Shown here piece after piece: positions 1 through 8,339 of a stretch of 64,000 bases of DNA. The number at the start of each line of letters is the position of its first letter. The first letter of the stretch is position 1. The notes under the pieces were generated by a model, which was not told the DNA's origin, did not search any database, and worked only from the letters and a program-made list of their open reading frames with translations. Position numbers and translations under genes: made by a program. This stretch comes from Chitinophaga parva (GTDB lineage: Bacteria; Bacteroidota; Bacteroidia; Chitinophagales; Chitinophagaceae), in contig NZ_QCYK01000001.1 of the NCBI RefSeq assembly GCF_003071345.1, positions 1,550,001 through 1,614,000 of the forward strand. Reading direction: 5' to 3'.

Positions 1-1
1 T

Positions 2-73
2 GGGTTTACATCTACAGGAATTGAATATACGGAATATTTGGTAAGGAGTGCAAATCTAGGTCAGGTGCAATAA
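2..73 (+). CDS. C-terminal end of an unidentified protein (partial)
   Basis: The second forward frame is open from the window edge to a TAA at 71-73 (23 codons ending in LGQVQ), while the other two forward frames stop early. The stop lies just before a two-way terminator and converges on the MutS-like gene, which is how a real gene end would look. Too little is present to name a family, and chance openness over 23 codons is possible. Confidence 0.4.
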   Translation, partial: GFTSTGIEYTEYLVRSANLGQVQ

Positions 74-74
74 A

Positions 75-103
75 AAAGCGAAGCATGGTCACTGCTTCGC
101 TTT
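75..103. terminator. Bidirectional intrinsic terminator
   Basis: A perfect 11-bp stem (AAAGCGAAGCA / TGCTTCGCTTT) with a 7-nt loop sits between two converging genes. Read on the minus strand it is followed by a run of T, so it best serves the MutS-like gene, but the arms would also work for the plus-strand gene ending at 73. Confidence 0.8.
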
Positions 104-113
104 CCAGTTTATT

Positions 114-1445
114 TTAGTCGGTATAAGTACCCAGTTTGGCCAGCAGGTCCAAGACTTTTTCCCGTTTCAGGATGAGATAGCCCAGCTTTTCTTTGGCTAT
201 GCCATCCCGCAGTTCATAGGAGAATTGCAGGTTGTCATCCACCACATCACTGGCAAAATATTTAAAGAGCAGGCGGTCATCCGTTTGCAGGTCTTCCGCA
301 ATTTCATAAAGGTGGGTGGACAGGATATACAACGAGCTTTTATTCTGCAGCAGGCCGCGGATCACGGCCAGGGAGCAGTTTTTCGCGTCTTCCACGTTAG
401 TGCCTTTGAACATCTCGTCTATCAGCACCAGCCAGCGTTTGTTATTGCTGATCTGGGTCACCGTTTTTTTGATGCGCTGCACTTCGTTGTAGAAGTAGCT
501 TTCTCCTTTAAAGATATTATCCTGCACTTGTATGTTACTGAGAATGCCGTCAAAAAAGCTGAGCTCCATTTTTTCTGCCGGTACGCCCATGCCCAGGTGG
601 GCCAGGAAAACCGCCACCCCAATGGCTTTGATGAAGGTGGTCTTGCCGGCCATATTAGCGCCCGTAAGGAACAGGAAGTGGTGCACGGGGCTCAGTTCAA
701 TATCATAAGCAACAGGATTGGAAAGGATAATGTGGTACAGCTTTTCAAAATGCACATAAGGTGCCGGCGTGGTTACAAACGTGGGAAAATGTAGTTGGTA
801 ATGCCGCATGGCCTGGGCCATGGAATGATAAGCGTCCAGCTGTTTGTAGAGGTCTGCCAGTTCATGCAGGGTGCCGTTTTGATGTTTGCGCACCAGGCGG
901 TCAAATTCCAGCATCTGTACCAGGGAAAGCTCCCCCTTTGCGGCGGCCTGGATGATGTTCTGGAAATCGCGCTGCTGCAGCAGGTGATGGGCCCTGGCCA
1001 GGATGGTCTTGAGCACCACCGGCGTTTCTTCTTTAAGGAATACGTCTACAAATTCCTTGAACCCTTTGAGCATGTTTACTACCTGCGCAAAGGAAAATTT
1101 GATGAAGCCGAAGTTAGGGGCGTAGAACGTGCGGAAAATATAGGCGCCTACTGCGCCCGCGCCGGCGCTCATGGGTTGAATGTCTGCATTGAGGTAGTTC
1201 TCTATTACCACCAGCGTACCATTGGTAATGATGGTAGGCCATGCATCTTCCTGGTCCAGCAGGAAACGCAGTGCTTCCTGGCGGCGGGCAATGGAGGCAG
1301 TATCGGTCAGGGGATTGCTGAACAGCCTGCGCAGGTATTCCTTGCCACCCGCGGTGGTGGTAAAATCCAGGCGGTGGAAGAGGGAAAATTCTTCCTCGCG
1401 GTTAAAGATGGACAGGTCGTAATACGTGGTTTGATCCAGATGCAT
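114..1445 (-). CDS. MutS-family ATPase lacking the mismatch-recognition domain
   Basis: A 443-aa protein with only the core/lever and ATPase parts of MutS. The Walker A motif GANMAGKT lies near residue 262 and Walker B LVLIDEM followed by KGTN near residue 339; the MutS signature of an acidic pair plus GT is intact. The N-terminal mismatch-binding and connector domains of MutS (about 850 aa) are absent, as in the short MutS-like proteins common in Bacteroidota whose role is not settled. An in-frame upstream extension to 1511 exists, but the conserved sequence begins at the ATG at 1445 (MHLDQTTYYDL) and the extension crosses a hairpin, so I use 1445. It is a monocistronic minus-strand gene ending at the terminator at 75-103. 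Canonical mismatch repair activity should not be assumed. Confidence 0.85.
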   Translation of the reverse strand: MHLDQTTYYDLSIFNREEEFSLFHRLDFTTTAGGKEYLRRLFSNPLTDTASIARRQEALRFLLDQEDAWPTIITNGTLVVIENYLNADIQPMSAGAGAVGAYIFRTFYAPNFGFIKFSFAQVVNMLKGFKEFVDVFLKEETPVVLKTILARAHHLLQQRDFQNIIQAAAKGELSLVQMLEFDRLVRKHQNGTLHELADLYKQLDAYHSMAQAMRHYQLHFPTFVTTPAPYVHFEKLYHIILSNPVAYDIELSPVHHFLFLTGANMAGKTTFIKAIGVAVFLAHLGMGVPAEKMELSFFDGILSNIQVQDNIFKGESYFYNEVQRIKKTVTQISNNKRWLVLIDEMFKGTNVEDAKNCSLAVIRGLLQNKSSLYILSTHLYEIAEDLQTDDRLLFKYFASDVVDDNLQFSYELRDGIAKEKLGYLILKREKVLDLLAKLGTYTD

Positions 1446-1466
1446 ACGTCGTAGGGTTGATGTGTG

Positions 1467-1506
1467 AAACGGGCCACCATGGCAGGGATTGGCCGGCGGC
1501 CCGTTT
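1467..1506 (-). promoter_or_regulatory. Stem-loop in the leader of the MutS-like gene
   Basis: Perfect 9-bp arms (AAACGGGCC and GGCCCGTTT) enclose about 22 nt that include a GCCGGC palindrome, 21 bp upstream of the start codon. It has no T-run in the direction of the gene. It may be a leader structure or an operator; no mechanism can be read from the sequence. Confidence 0.35.
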
Positions 1507-1599
1507 GACAATGTATAACAAAATTGTGCGTTTTCCCGCTATTGCTCAATGGATAGATGCAGCAAATTGTTTTTTCACCAAGGGATGCCCTGAATTTTT

Positions 1600-2943
1600 T
1601 TACAGGTCGAACAACAGGCGCTGGCCTTTTTGCTGCTCATGGAACACACCGTTTTCCCAGGCCAGGTGGCCGCTTACAAACGTATGGGTAATGGCCGCCG
1701 GGAAAGTATGTTCTTCAAACGGGCTCCAGCCGCATTTGTAGAAAATGTTAGGCGCGTTCACCGTGGTTGCCTGTTGCAGGTCCACGATCACACAATCCGC
1801 GTGGTAGCCTTCCCGGATAAAACCACGCTCGCGGATGCGGAACAGGATGGCCGGTGCGTGGCACATTTTCTCTACCACTTTTTCAATGGAGATATTACCC
1901 TGCTGCGCGTTTTGCAGCATGAGCAAAAGACTGTGCTGCACCAGGGGCACGCCGCTGGGCGCCTGCAGGTAAGGTTGTGCTTTTTCCTCGCGGGTATGGG
2001 GGGCATGGTCTGTGGCTATCACGTCCAGGCGGTCGTCCAGCAGGGCTTTCCACAGCGCATGTTTATTGAACTCCGCTTTGATGGCGGGATTGCATTTGAT
2101 CTTATTGCCATAACGCGGATAATCATCCGCAGTGAAGTACAGGTGATGCACGCAAACTTCGGCGGTGATGCGCTTCTCTGCCAGTGGCAGCATGTTGCTG
2201 AAAAGTTGCAGTTCCTTCTCCGTGGAAATATGCAGGATGTGCAGGCGGGCATGATGCTTCTGGGCAAACTGGATGGCCACCAGTGATGACTCAAAGCAGG
2301 CTTCCTCATTGCGGATTAGGGGATGGTCTGCCACGGTAAGGTTGTCGCCTTTTTCCGCTTTGAACTTTTCCATGTTGGCATTAATGATGCGCTCATCCTC
2401 ACAGTGCGTGGCAATGAGCAGCTCCGTGCCGCCAAAGATCTTATTGAGGGTAAGATGATTATCCACCAGCATGTTGCCGGTGGAAGAGCCCATAAAGATC
2501 TTCACGCCGCATACACGGTCTTTCTTTTCGTTCGTGCGCAGTACTTCCTCCACGTTGTCATTGCTCACACCCATAAAGAAAGAGTAGTTGGCCAAAGCGT
2601 TTTGCGCGGCAATGTCATATTTGGCTTCCAGCAGTTCCTGGGTAAGGGCGGCGGGTTTGGTATTGGGCATTTCCATGAAACTGGTGGTGCCCCCGGCCAC
2701 GGCAGCACGGGCCTCGGAGTAAATGGTGGCCTTGTGGGTAAGACCTGGTTCCCGGAAGTGCACCTGGTCGTCGATCACGCCGGGCAGCAGGTGCTTACCT
2801 TCCCCGTCTATTTCCGTATGGGCCTCGTTCACGCTGATCTGTGGCGCCACGCGCTCAATGCGGCCATTCTTGATCCATACATCCTGCACGGTGCTCAGGC
2901 CTTCATTGACCACCGTGATGTTCTTGATGAGGTAGTTTTGCAT
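1600..2943 (-). CDS. pyrC: Dihydroorotase
   Basis: A 447-aa amidohydrolase that cyclises carbamoyl-aspartate to dihydroorotate, the third step of pyrimidine synthesis, in the cytoplasm. The metal site region reads DDQVHFREPG near residue 60: the first His of the usual HxH pair is Gln, which I recall as typical of the Bacteroidota DHOase group. MEMPNTKP follows, KIFMGSSTGN supplies the carboxylated-lysine candidate (K near residue 148), and ATDHAPHTREEK near residue 310 carries the catalytic Asp. Length is normal for class I dihydroorotases. It stands alone on the minus strand, and a TACTTTTG box lies 26 bp upstream of the ATG. Allantoinase or hydantoinase is a less likely alternative given the DHAPHT motif. 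Confidence 0.93.
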   Translation of the reverse strand: MQNYLIKNITVVNEGLSTVQDVWIKNGRIERVAPQISVNEAHTEIDGEGKHLLPGVIDDQVHFREPGLTHKATIYSEARAAVAGGTTSFMEMPNTKPAALTQELLEAKYDIAAQNALANYSFFMGVSNDNVEEVLRTNEKKDRVCGVKIFMGSSTGNMLVDNHLTLNKIFGGTELLIATHCEDERIINANMEKFKAEKGDNLTVADHPLIRNEEACFESSLVAIQFAQKHHARLHILHISTEKELQLFSNMLPLAEKRITAEVCVHHLYFTADDYPRYGNKIKCNPAIKAEFNKHALWKALLDDRLDVIATDHAPHTREEKAQPYLQAPSGVPLVQHSLLLMLQNAQQGNISIEKVVEKMCHAPAILFRIRERGFIREGYHADCVIVDLQQATTVNAPNIFYKCGWSPFEEHTFPAAITHTFVSGHLAWENGVFHEQQKGQRLLFDL

Positions 2944-2968
2944 GGAGGTAAAGTTAGGGCGGATTGAC

Positions 2969-2976
2969 CAAAAGTA
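2969..2976 (-). promoter_or_regulatory. Candidate -7 box for pyrC
   Basis: On the minus strand TACTTTTG matches the Bacteroidota -7 consensus TAnnTTTG, 26 bp before the pyrC ATG. No clear -33 TTG is found at the expected 19-21 bp distance, so this is only half a promoter. Confidence 0.4.
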
Positions 2977-3045
2977 TAAATGTGGCCGTATAGAAATGTG
3001 TAAACGACGGGCCGGTTTCAGGAGAACACCGGTTTAAAGACAAAA

Positions 3046-3065
3046 CCCGCAGACTGAGCCGCGGG
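3046..3065 (-). terminator. Weak terminator-like hairpin after porT
   Basis: Minus-strand hairpin with 5-bp GC arms (CCCGC/GCGGG), a 10-nt loop and a following TTTTGTCTTT tract, 45 bp after the porT stop. The short stem makes it a modest candidate. Confidence 0.35.
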
Positions 3066-3110
3066 CCGGTATTCCAATGACCTGATAAGCTATCAACTTA
3101 GACAAGTTAG

Positions 3111-3839
3111 CTACCCCTCCAGGTGAATGGAGAACACGATCATGCGGGAATGCAACTGGTCTATCACGTTGGAATAGCGCAGGTTTTTATCCACCGCATG
3201 TACATTGCCTAAACCGTTGCTGATCTTAAATTCCGGGGAGAAGATGAAGCTTTCAAAGTAGAACTCGAAGCCGGCACCCAGCTCAAAGCCGTAATCGCCT
3301 GCTTTTACTTTTACCAGCTCCTCGGCACGGCGGGCCCGGGCGTTGGAGGCCAGGTCGTAATCATATTTCAGGCCGGCAATGGTGTACACCCGGAGGTTGC
3401 CAATGCGGTCTGATTTAAACTTCACCTGGAAGGGAAAACTTACCAGGATAGACTCAATGTTCTTCGTGGTGGTGGGCGTTTCCCCGTAGGTTTCGTTGTA
3501 ATAAAGGTTCTTGGAGGCAAATACCAGCTGGGGGTTCACGCGGAGGTCGAAGTGCTCGGAGAGGCGGGCATTTGCCAGCAGGCCCAGGTTAAAACCAAAC
3601 GTTTTCAGGGGCTCCACCACGTTGATCGTGTCTGTAGCCAGGAAGCGTTTGGAGTGGGAGAGTTTATAGAAAGACTGGTTGGTGGCCAGGGTAATGCCGA
3701 AGTAATATGGCTTGGCGTCGTGCTCCAGCATGTTCAGATTCTGTTGTGCCGATGCCTGGAAAGACAGCGCCATCAACAATCCTACTATTAGCGCGACGCG
3801 CTGTAAACCGAACAGATGCCGAAAGTGAGCGTTTTGCAT
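3111..3839 (-). CDS. porT: PorT-like outer-membrane beta-barrel protein (type IX secretion)
   Basis: A 242-aa exported protein. The N-terminus has a charged start, a hydrophobic stretch and a cleavage-like site around FQASAQQ, i.e. a signal peptide. The rest is alternating short beta segments with aromatic ends typical of the 8-stranded OmpA-like/PorT barrel, ending in VFSIHLEG. PorT (SprT in gliding flavobacteria) is needed for type IX secretion. Placement directly after menG/ubiE on the same strand is an arrangement I associate with porT in Bacteroidota. The start at 3839 overlaps the end of menG by 52 bp; no later Met preserves the signal peptide, so the overlap appears real. No other T9SS gene is in the window. 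A generic outer membrane beta-barrel annotation is the fallback. Confidence 0.72.
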   Translation of the reverse strand: MQNAHFRHLFGLQRVALIVGLLMALSFQASAQQNLNMLEHDAKPYYFGITLATNQSFYKLSHSKRFLATDTINVVEPLKTFGFNLGLLANARLSEHFDLRVNPQLVFASKNLYYNETYGETPTTTKNIESILVSFPFQVKFKSDRIGNLRVYTIAGLKYDYDLASNARARRAEELVKVKAGDYGFELGAGFEFYFESFIFSPEFKISNGLGNVHAVDKNLRYSNVIDQLHSRMIVFSIHLEG

Positions 3840-4534
3840 GTAACGTCCTGAAAACCCGTGTTTTTTAAAATATTAACCATCACTTCGCCCTGGGGAAAAG
3901 CCTTCACTGAGCTGGGAAGATATTCATAAGCAGCTTTGCTTTTGCTCACGAATTTCCCGATCAGCGGTGTAATATAACGAAAGTACGTATTGTATAATTG
4001 TTTAATGGGAAAAATAGTTGGGTTGGAGAATTCCAGGATCACCAGTTTCCCCCCCGGCTTGAGCACCCGCCGCATTTCGGACAGGCCTTTTTCCAGGTTT
4101 TCAAAGTTGCGTACGCCAAAGGCGACAGTTATCGCATCAAACGTTGTGTCCGGGGCGCTTATTGTTTCGCTGTCACCCAGTTCCAGGGTTATTTTGTCTG
4201 CCAGGCCCGCCTTGGCAACCTTTTCCCGGCCAAAGGACAGCATGCCTTCCGAGATGTCTATGCCCAGGATCTTGTCCGGTTGCAGCATCTTATTGGCCAT
4301 GATGGCCAGGTCGCCGGTGCCGGTGGCCACGTCGAGTATATATTTGGGCTTTAGTTTTTTAAGCTGGCGCAGGGCTACTTTCCGCCAGTGGATGTCTATG
4401 CCGAGGGACATAAAACGGTTCAGGAAGTCGTACCGGAACGCAATATCGTTGAACATCGTCGCGATCTGCTCCTTCTTGCTTAATTTTGACGCCTGGAACG
4501 GCACTACCTTTGTTGCAATTTCTTTTTCCGCCAT
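3788..4534 (-). CDS. menG: Demethylmenaquinone methyltransferase
   Basis: A 248-aa SAM-dependent methyltransferase of the UbiE/MenG family (also called ubiE) that makes the last step of menaquinone synthesis, the membrane electron carrier used by complex I encoded further along. SAM-binding motif I is LDVATGTGDLA near residue 68, with GIDISEGML following and the family signature GVRNF then RVLKPGGKLVILEFS near residue 165. Length is standard. Its 3' end overlaps porT by 52 bp, suggesting a menG-porT operon, and its start is 32 bp from the divergent engB. Confidence 0.93.
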   Translation of the reverse strand: MAEKEIATKVVPFQASKLSKKEQIATMFNDIAFRYDFLNRFMSLGIDIHWRKVALRQLKKLKPKYILDVATGTGDLAIMANKMLQPDKILGIDISEGMLSFGREKVAKAGLADKITLELGDSETISAPDTTFDAITVAFGVRNFENLEKGLSEMRRVLKPGGKLVILEFSNPTIFPIKQLYNTYFRYITPLIGKFVSKSKAAYEYLPSSVKAFPQGEVMVNILKNTGFQDVTCKTLTFGICSVYSASR

Positions 4535-4566
4535 AGCCGGCGAAGTTAAAAATAAGTACAGTCATT

Positions 4567-5175
4567 ATGGTCATCAAATCTGCAGAATATCTTATCAGCA
4601 ATGAGAATTATGAAAAATGCCCCAAGCCCAACCTGCCGGAATATGCCTTCATCGGCCGTTCCAACGTGGGCAAATCATCGCTGATAAATATGTTGGCCAA
4701 TAATGAGAAGCTGGCCAAAACCTCGGCCACGCCCGGTAAAACCACGCTGATCAACCATTTCGTGATCAATAAGGACTGGTACCTGGTGGACCTTCCCGGG
4801 TATGGTTATGCCAAGCGCAGCATGGCGCAGCGCAAGACCTGGGAAAAAATGATCGAGCACTACCTGCGCAAGCGCGAGAACCTCGTGAATGTGTTTGTGC
4901 TGGTAGACAGCCGCCATACGCCCCAGGCCATTGACCTGGAGTTTGTAAACCAGCTGGGCGAGTGGCAGATCCCTTTCACGCTCGTGTTTACCAAGGCGGA
5001 TAAGACCACGCAGGCCGAGACCAGTAAAAATGTAAAAGCCTTCCTCAACCGCCTTCGTGAAAACTGGGAGTTCCTGCCCCAGCACTTTGTGACCAGCACT
5101 GTAAAGAAAATGGGCCGGGATGCCATCCTTGGCTTTATTGACGAAAACAATGCGATGTTCAGGACTATTGCCTAG
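4567..5175 (+). CDS. engB: Ribosome biogenesis GTPase EngB (YsxC/YihA)
   Basis: A 202-aa TRAFAC-class GTPase needed for large ribosomal subunit assembly. G1 is GRSNVGKS at residues 30-37, the TPGKT segment gives G2, DLPGYG gives G3 and TKAD gives G4. The length matches EngB, a single G domain with short extensions. It is divergent from menG with only 32 bp between the starts, so the two promoters must overlap. The gene ends convergently to the YkuK-like gene. Confidence 0.93.
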   Translation: MVIKSAEYLISNENYEKCPKPNLPEYAFIGRSNVGKSSLINMLANNEKLAKTSATPGKTTLINHFVINKDWYLVDLPGYGYAKRSMAQRKTWEKMIEHYLRKRENLVNVFVLVDSRHTPQAIDLEFVNQLGEWQIPFTLVFTKADKTTQAETSKNVKAFLNRLRENWEFLPQHFVTSTVKKMGRDAILGFIDENNAMFRTIA

Positions 5176-5299
5176 CCTTTGGGCACGGGCAGGTTGGTTC
5201 GCCGGGAAAGACAAAATGTTACAGCAGAGAAGAAGGGTACAGGCATTTTTAGCAGGGGTGACAAAGGCATGTGATGCGGGAGACGCATCAGCAGGTTTT

Positions 5300-5309
5300 G
5301 GGGGGGGGG
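5300..5309 (+). repeat. Homopolymer of ten G in a gene-free spacer
   Basis: Ten consecutive G lie between engB and the YkuK-like gene, both converging here (spacer 5176-5369). Such tracts are slippage-prone, but no gene or promoter is positioned to be switched by it. Confidence 0.8.
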
Positions 5310-5369
5310 CAAAAGCTTTGCCGCTGTGGGAGCGGGTTTAGCGGCAATGGGGGTATCAGGCCTCCGCGC

Positions 5370-5843
5370 TTAATTTACGATCTTGTTAGCGCAGCTGCTG
5401 CTGGCAAAAGCTTCCGGCTTGGCCTTGAAAGCAAAACCCATCCCGAGGATGTAACCCATGGCTTCACGCAGGGCCAGGTTGCTTTTGAACTGCGGGTTGG
5501 TGTTGATGTCTGCATGTACTTCCATGTCTACATCAAACTCCGTAAAGAGGTCGCACAGCTCATACGCGATCTCGATGCTGCGGGCCACTTCCACCAGCAT
5601 GCGCTCCTTGATGGAGTACACGTCGCGGGTCTTCTCATTGTGGATGAACATGAAACCACCATGTCCTTCGCGGAGAAACACGATCACGGTAGCAAATTCT
5701 GTTTCCAGTCCTTTTACCTGGGAGTCCGTGCCAATGCACACTTTGAGCCGGTAATTGAGGGCGGTTTCACGGATGATGGCTGCTTTTACTTCCTCTTTAA
5801 TGGGCAGGTGAATGGGATCACCATTGAATCTTCTCCATTGCAT
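5370..5843 (-). CDS. YkuK-like (DUF458) RNase H-fold protein
   Basis: A 157-aa protein resembling the YkuK/DUF458 family, predicted from fold to be an RNase H-like nuclease. Visible family traits are an acidic residue in IGTDSQV near residue 40, the GFMFIHNEK segment, the helix SIKERMLVEVARS and HADINTNP near residue 125, giving three spaced carboxylates as in RNase H folds. The reading frame is open to 5888, but the N-terminal 15 residues are unconserved in appearance and the ATG at 5843 (MQWRRFNGDP) starts the recognisable part. Substrate and role are unknown. Convergent with engB. Confidence 0.72.
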   Translation of the reverse strand: MQWRRFNGDPIHLPIKEEVKAAIIRETALNYRLKVCIGTDSQVKGLETEFATVIVFLREGHGGFMFIHNEKTRDVYSIKERMLVEVARSIEIAYELCDLFTEFDVDMEVHADINTNPQFKSNLALREAMGYILGMGFAFKAKPEAFASSSCANKIVN

Positions 5844-6074
5844 ATTGTCTGTATTTAGTGATGAGAATGTGCGATCGCTAAAACACAATATTGCCTGTCA
5901 GATGCTGGGCCGGTGGGCTGCTGGGTCGTTGTTACCAATTTCATCTAATATACGAAAAAAGCGTGCAGCCGCCTGCAGGAAACAATTTCTTAAAATGAAG
6001 AATGTTGATTAAATGTGGATTACCACGGAGAAGCGCAATGGGAGAGGGTTTAAGGCCAGCCTGTTTATAAAAGC

Positions 6075-6105
6075 AAAGCTCCCGCACCGCCAGTGCAGGA
6101 GCTTT
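6075..6105 (-). terminator. Terminator of the CoA-binding protein gene
   Basis: A 13-bp stem. One pair is a C/A mismatch on the plus strand but becomes a G-U wobble in minus-strand RNA, so the hairpin is complete only for the minus strand. It is followed there by CTTTTATAAAC. It lies 25 bp after the stop at 6131. Confidence 0.7.
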
Positions 6106-6130
6106 TTGTATGAAAGCCGTGATAGGCAAT

Positions 6131-6505
6131 TTAATACTGGCCGGTGCTCAGCATCACCAGCGTGCAGGCATATGGGTGCTCAATACCTGCAGCTGTGGCT
6201 AGTTTAACGAGTTCCGGGTTTTCCGTGCCAGGATTAAAAATAATGCGTTTGGGATGCAGGGACAGGATGTAATCGTAATACTGTTTTTGCTTTTCCGCAT
6301 TCATGTATAACGTTACTGTATCTACGTTTTCCAGGGCCGGGTGCTCTGCGGTGACAGGCGTGTTGCCGATGTTGCCGCTGCGCAGGCCAATGGCCACTAC
6401 CGGGTGGCCGTGGGCCGCGAGGCGCTCCACCGCCAGGTAGCTATAACGGCCGGGATTAGGCGAAGCGCCCAGTACTACTGTCAATTTGCCTTGCTGGTCT
6501 GCCAT
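6131..6505 (-). CDS. CoA-binding domain protein (YccU-like)
   Basis: A 124-aa single Rossmann-like CoA_binding_2 domain. The nucleotide-binding loop is VVLGASPNPGRYSY near residue 10, followed by the family pattern IGLRSGNIG and NPGTENPEL. Such small proteins bind CoA or a nucleotide; the biological role is not established. An in-frame TTG six bases upstream is possible, but the ATG at 6505 is preferred. It lies 19 bp downstream of the epimerase gene on the same strand, so the two are probably co-transcribed. Confidence 0.82.
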   Translation of the reverse strand: MADQQGKLTVVLGASPNPGRYSYLAVERLAAHGHPVVAIGLRSGNIGNTPVTAEHPALENVDTVTLYMNAEKQKQYYDYILSLHPKRIIFNPGTENPELVKLATAAGIEHPYACTLVMLSTGQY

Positions 6506-6524
6506 AACCAATGTTTTTACGTCA

Positions 6525-7472
6525 TTAGAAAAGATGATAGCGCCGCCGGGGCAGTTGCCGGATAATGTCTACCAGGGCGGGTTTCAGGTCGGGGTACTTG
6601 AATTGGTACCCGGCGGCCAGCGCCCGGGCCGGGATCACCCAGCGGCTCTTCAACAGTAGCTCAGTTTCTGTGCCAATCAGGGCGGCGCCTATTTTGAGCA
6701 GCCAGGCTGGCGCGGGGAGGCCAAGGCGATTGCCGGTAGTTGCCCGCAGGGTTTGCATGAAATTGCGGTTGGTCACCGGGTGGGGAGATGCACAGTTGTA
6801 CACGCCCTCCACCTGCGGGTTTTCATATGCCCAGGCTATCATGCGGCAGATATCGTCTATGTGCACCCAGCTGTACATTTGCTGGCCGCTACCCTGGTGC
6901 CCGCCCAGGGCCCATTTTACCAGGTTAAGATACGGGCCCATTACACCACCGTTCTCCGCACCCAGGGTAATAGCAATGCGCAGGATCACTTTTCGTGTAT
7001 GCGGTACCGTTATATCGTTAAATGTTTGTTCCCACAGCTTGCATACCTGCACGGAAAAGTCGTTGTGCATTTCGCCGGAAGCCTCGTCCATGGGGCGGTC
7101 CATGGCATGGCGGTAAATGGTGGCGGAGGCCGCATTGATCCAAACTGCCGGCGGGTTTTGCAGCTGCTGCACGGCATTGCCAAGCGCTTGCGTGCTTTCC
7201 CGGCGGCTGTCAAAGATGGCTTGTTTATTGGCCGCCGTGTAGCGGCAGTTCACACTTTTACCGGCCAGGTTGATGAGCAGGTCTGCCCCTTCCAGCAGGG
7301 GCACCCAGGGGCCGGCACTGTGGCCGTCCCAGCGCACGTAGGTGGTGCGGTGGTGGCTTTCTTTGGGATGGCGGCACAGCACGATGATATCGTTCTCCGC
7401 GCCAAAATATTGTACCAGGCTTTGACCAATGAAGCCGGTGCCGCCGGCAATGATGATCTTCTTGTTTTTCAT
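6525..7472 (-). CDS. TIGR01777-family NAD(P)-binding epimerase, copy 1
   Basis: A 315-aa extended short-chain dehydrogenase-like protein. The N-terminal Rossmann motif is GGTGFIGQSL, then LINLAGKSV, and the C-terminal DUF1731-like part contains WVIPARALAAGYQFKYPDL. TIGR01777 proteins (E. coli YfcH) have no firmly assigned substrate. The ATG at 7472 (MKNKKIIIAGG) gives the normal start directly before the Rossmann strand; the open frame to 7568 runs into the upstream gene. A paralogue lies at 40002-40925. Confidence 0.88.
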   Translation of the reverse strand: MKNKKIIIAGGTGFIGQSLVQYFGAENDIIVLCRHPKESHHRTTYVRWDGHSAGPWVPLLEGADLLINLAGKSVNCRYTAANKQAIFDSRRESTQALGNAVQQLQNPPAVWINAASATIYRHAMDRPMDEASGEMHNDFSVQVCKLWEQTFNDITVPHTRKVILRIAITLGAENGGVMGPYLNLVKWALGGHQGSGQQMYSWVHIDDICRMIAWAYENPQVEGVYNCASPHPVTNRNFMQTLRATTGNRLGLPAPAWLLKIGAALIGTETELLLKSRWVIPARALAAGYQFKYPDLKPALVDIIRQLPRRRYHLF

Positions 7473-7539
7473 GATAGAAACTTTTGAGGAGTGAGGGTAA
7501 TAAACCTGGAGAAAGGCCGGGGGCCTGCGTTGCAGCGAT

Positions 7540-7947
7540 TTATAGATCAAGATCAGTGATAAAGGCACGGAGACGGGGCCGGTTCAGCCAGGGCATCCAG
7601 GCTTCGCTAATGGAGATGAGGATGTAGAGGAAAGGTGCTGCTGCAATGCCTGCGTAAGCAATGCGGACTATGGTATCCGGCAGGTTCAGTGGGCCTGCCA
7701 GTATCAGCGCCAGTATTTCTGCTACGAGTACGCCTATCCAGAGCCACCGGCGCAGGTTTAATCCTTCGTGCACCAGGTGGATAAGGAAGCTGAGCGGCAT
7801 CCAGCAAAGGGCTATCAACGTCATAATAAAGATCACACCTCCGACTGCATCATTTTGATAGGGCCTGAGTATTGGTAGTAACCATACGATCCAAAGGGCA
7901 ATGATGGCCAGGAAATATTTAGATTCCAGCTGTGTTAACCATTTCAT
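7540..7947 (-). CDS. Small multi-pass membrane protein
   Basis: A 135-aa protein with about four hydrophobic segments (roughly residues 10-28, 37-60, 68-85 and 95-115) and a polar C-terminus. I do not recognise the family. The ATG at 7947 (MKWLTQLES) is preferred to a GTG one codon earlier. It lies 67 bp upstream of the epimerase on the same strand and could be the first gene of that cluster. Membrane location is the only supported statement. Confidence 0.65.
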   Translation of the reverse strand: MKWLTQLESKYFLAIIALWIVWLLPILRPYQNDAVGGVIFIMTLIALCWMPLSFLIHLVHEGLNLRRWLWIGVLVAEILALILAGPLNLPDTIVRIAYAGIAAAPFLYILISISEAWMPWLNRPRLRAFITDLDL

Positions 7948-8189
7948 CACGTTATGATTTGTAGATGGTTAATTATCTTGGGCTTGTTTGTTTTCAGCCG
8001 GGTTCTGTGATCATCATAGTACTGCGGCTGCGATCATTTTCAGTGTTACGTTTACAACCATCGGGGGCCTTACTTCGCTATCGTTCCTGGCCGCGCCTCA
8101 GTTATTACTTCCCGTCTGCCATAGCGATCATCCCCGGCTTCGCGCTGTAATCAATTCCGGACTGCCTCCGCCATCATCCCAAGCTTTCC

Positions 8190-8277
8190 ACGTCCGCTCA
8201 TTCACAGCCCTTACGTCCGCTCATTCCCAGCCTCCACGTCCGCTCATTCCCAGCCTTCACGTCCGCCCATTCCGATG
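8190..8277. repeat. Four tandem copies of a 23-bp unit in a gene-free spacer
   Basis: Units begin at 8190, 8213, 8236 and 8259, each starting ACGTCCGCTCATTC; the last is partial and slightly changed. They sit in the 392-bp gene-free spacer 7948-8339. The rest of that spacer is C/T-rich on the plus strand and shows no convincing gene, terminator or promoter. Confidence 0.85.
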
Positions 8278-8339
8278 TTTTTAAATATTTCAATTGTTCA
8301 GAAGTTTCAATAAATATTGAAATATTGTAATAAAAAAAT

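Noticed and set aside
1222..1422. Small plus-strand frames opposite the MutS-like and pyrC genes
   Set aside because: No start context or motif; they overlap well-supported genes throughout.
5306..5370. Short frame after the G10 tract resembling ATP synthase subunit c (AVGAGLAAMG)
   Set aside because: Only about 12 Gly/Ala residues agree, there is no second helix with the catalytic carboxylate, and low-complexity Gly/Ala matches are expected by chance.
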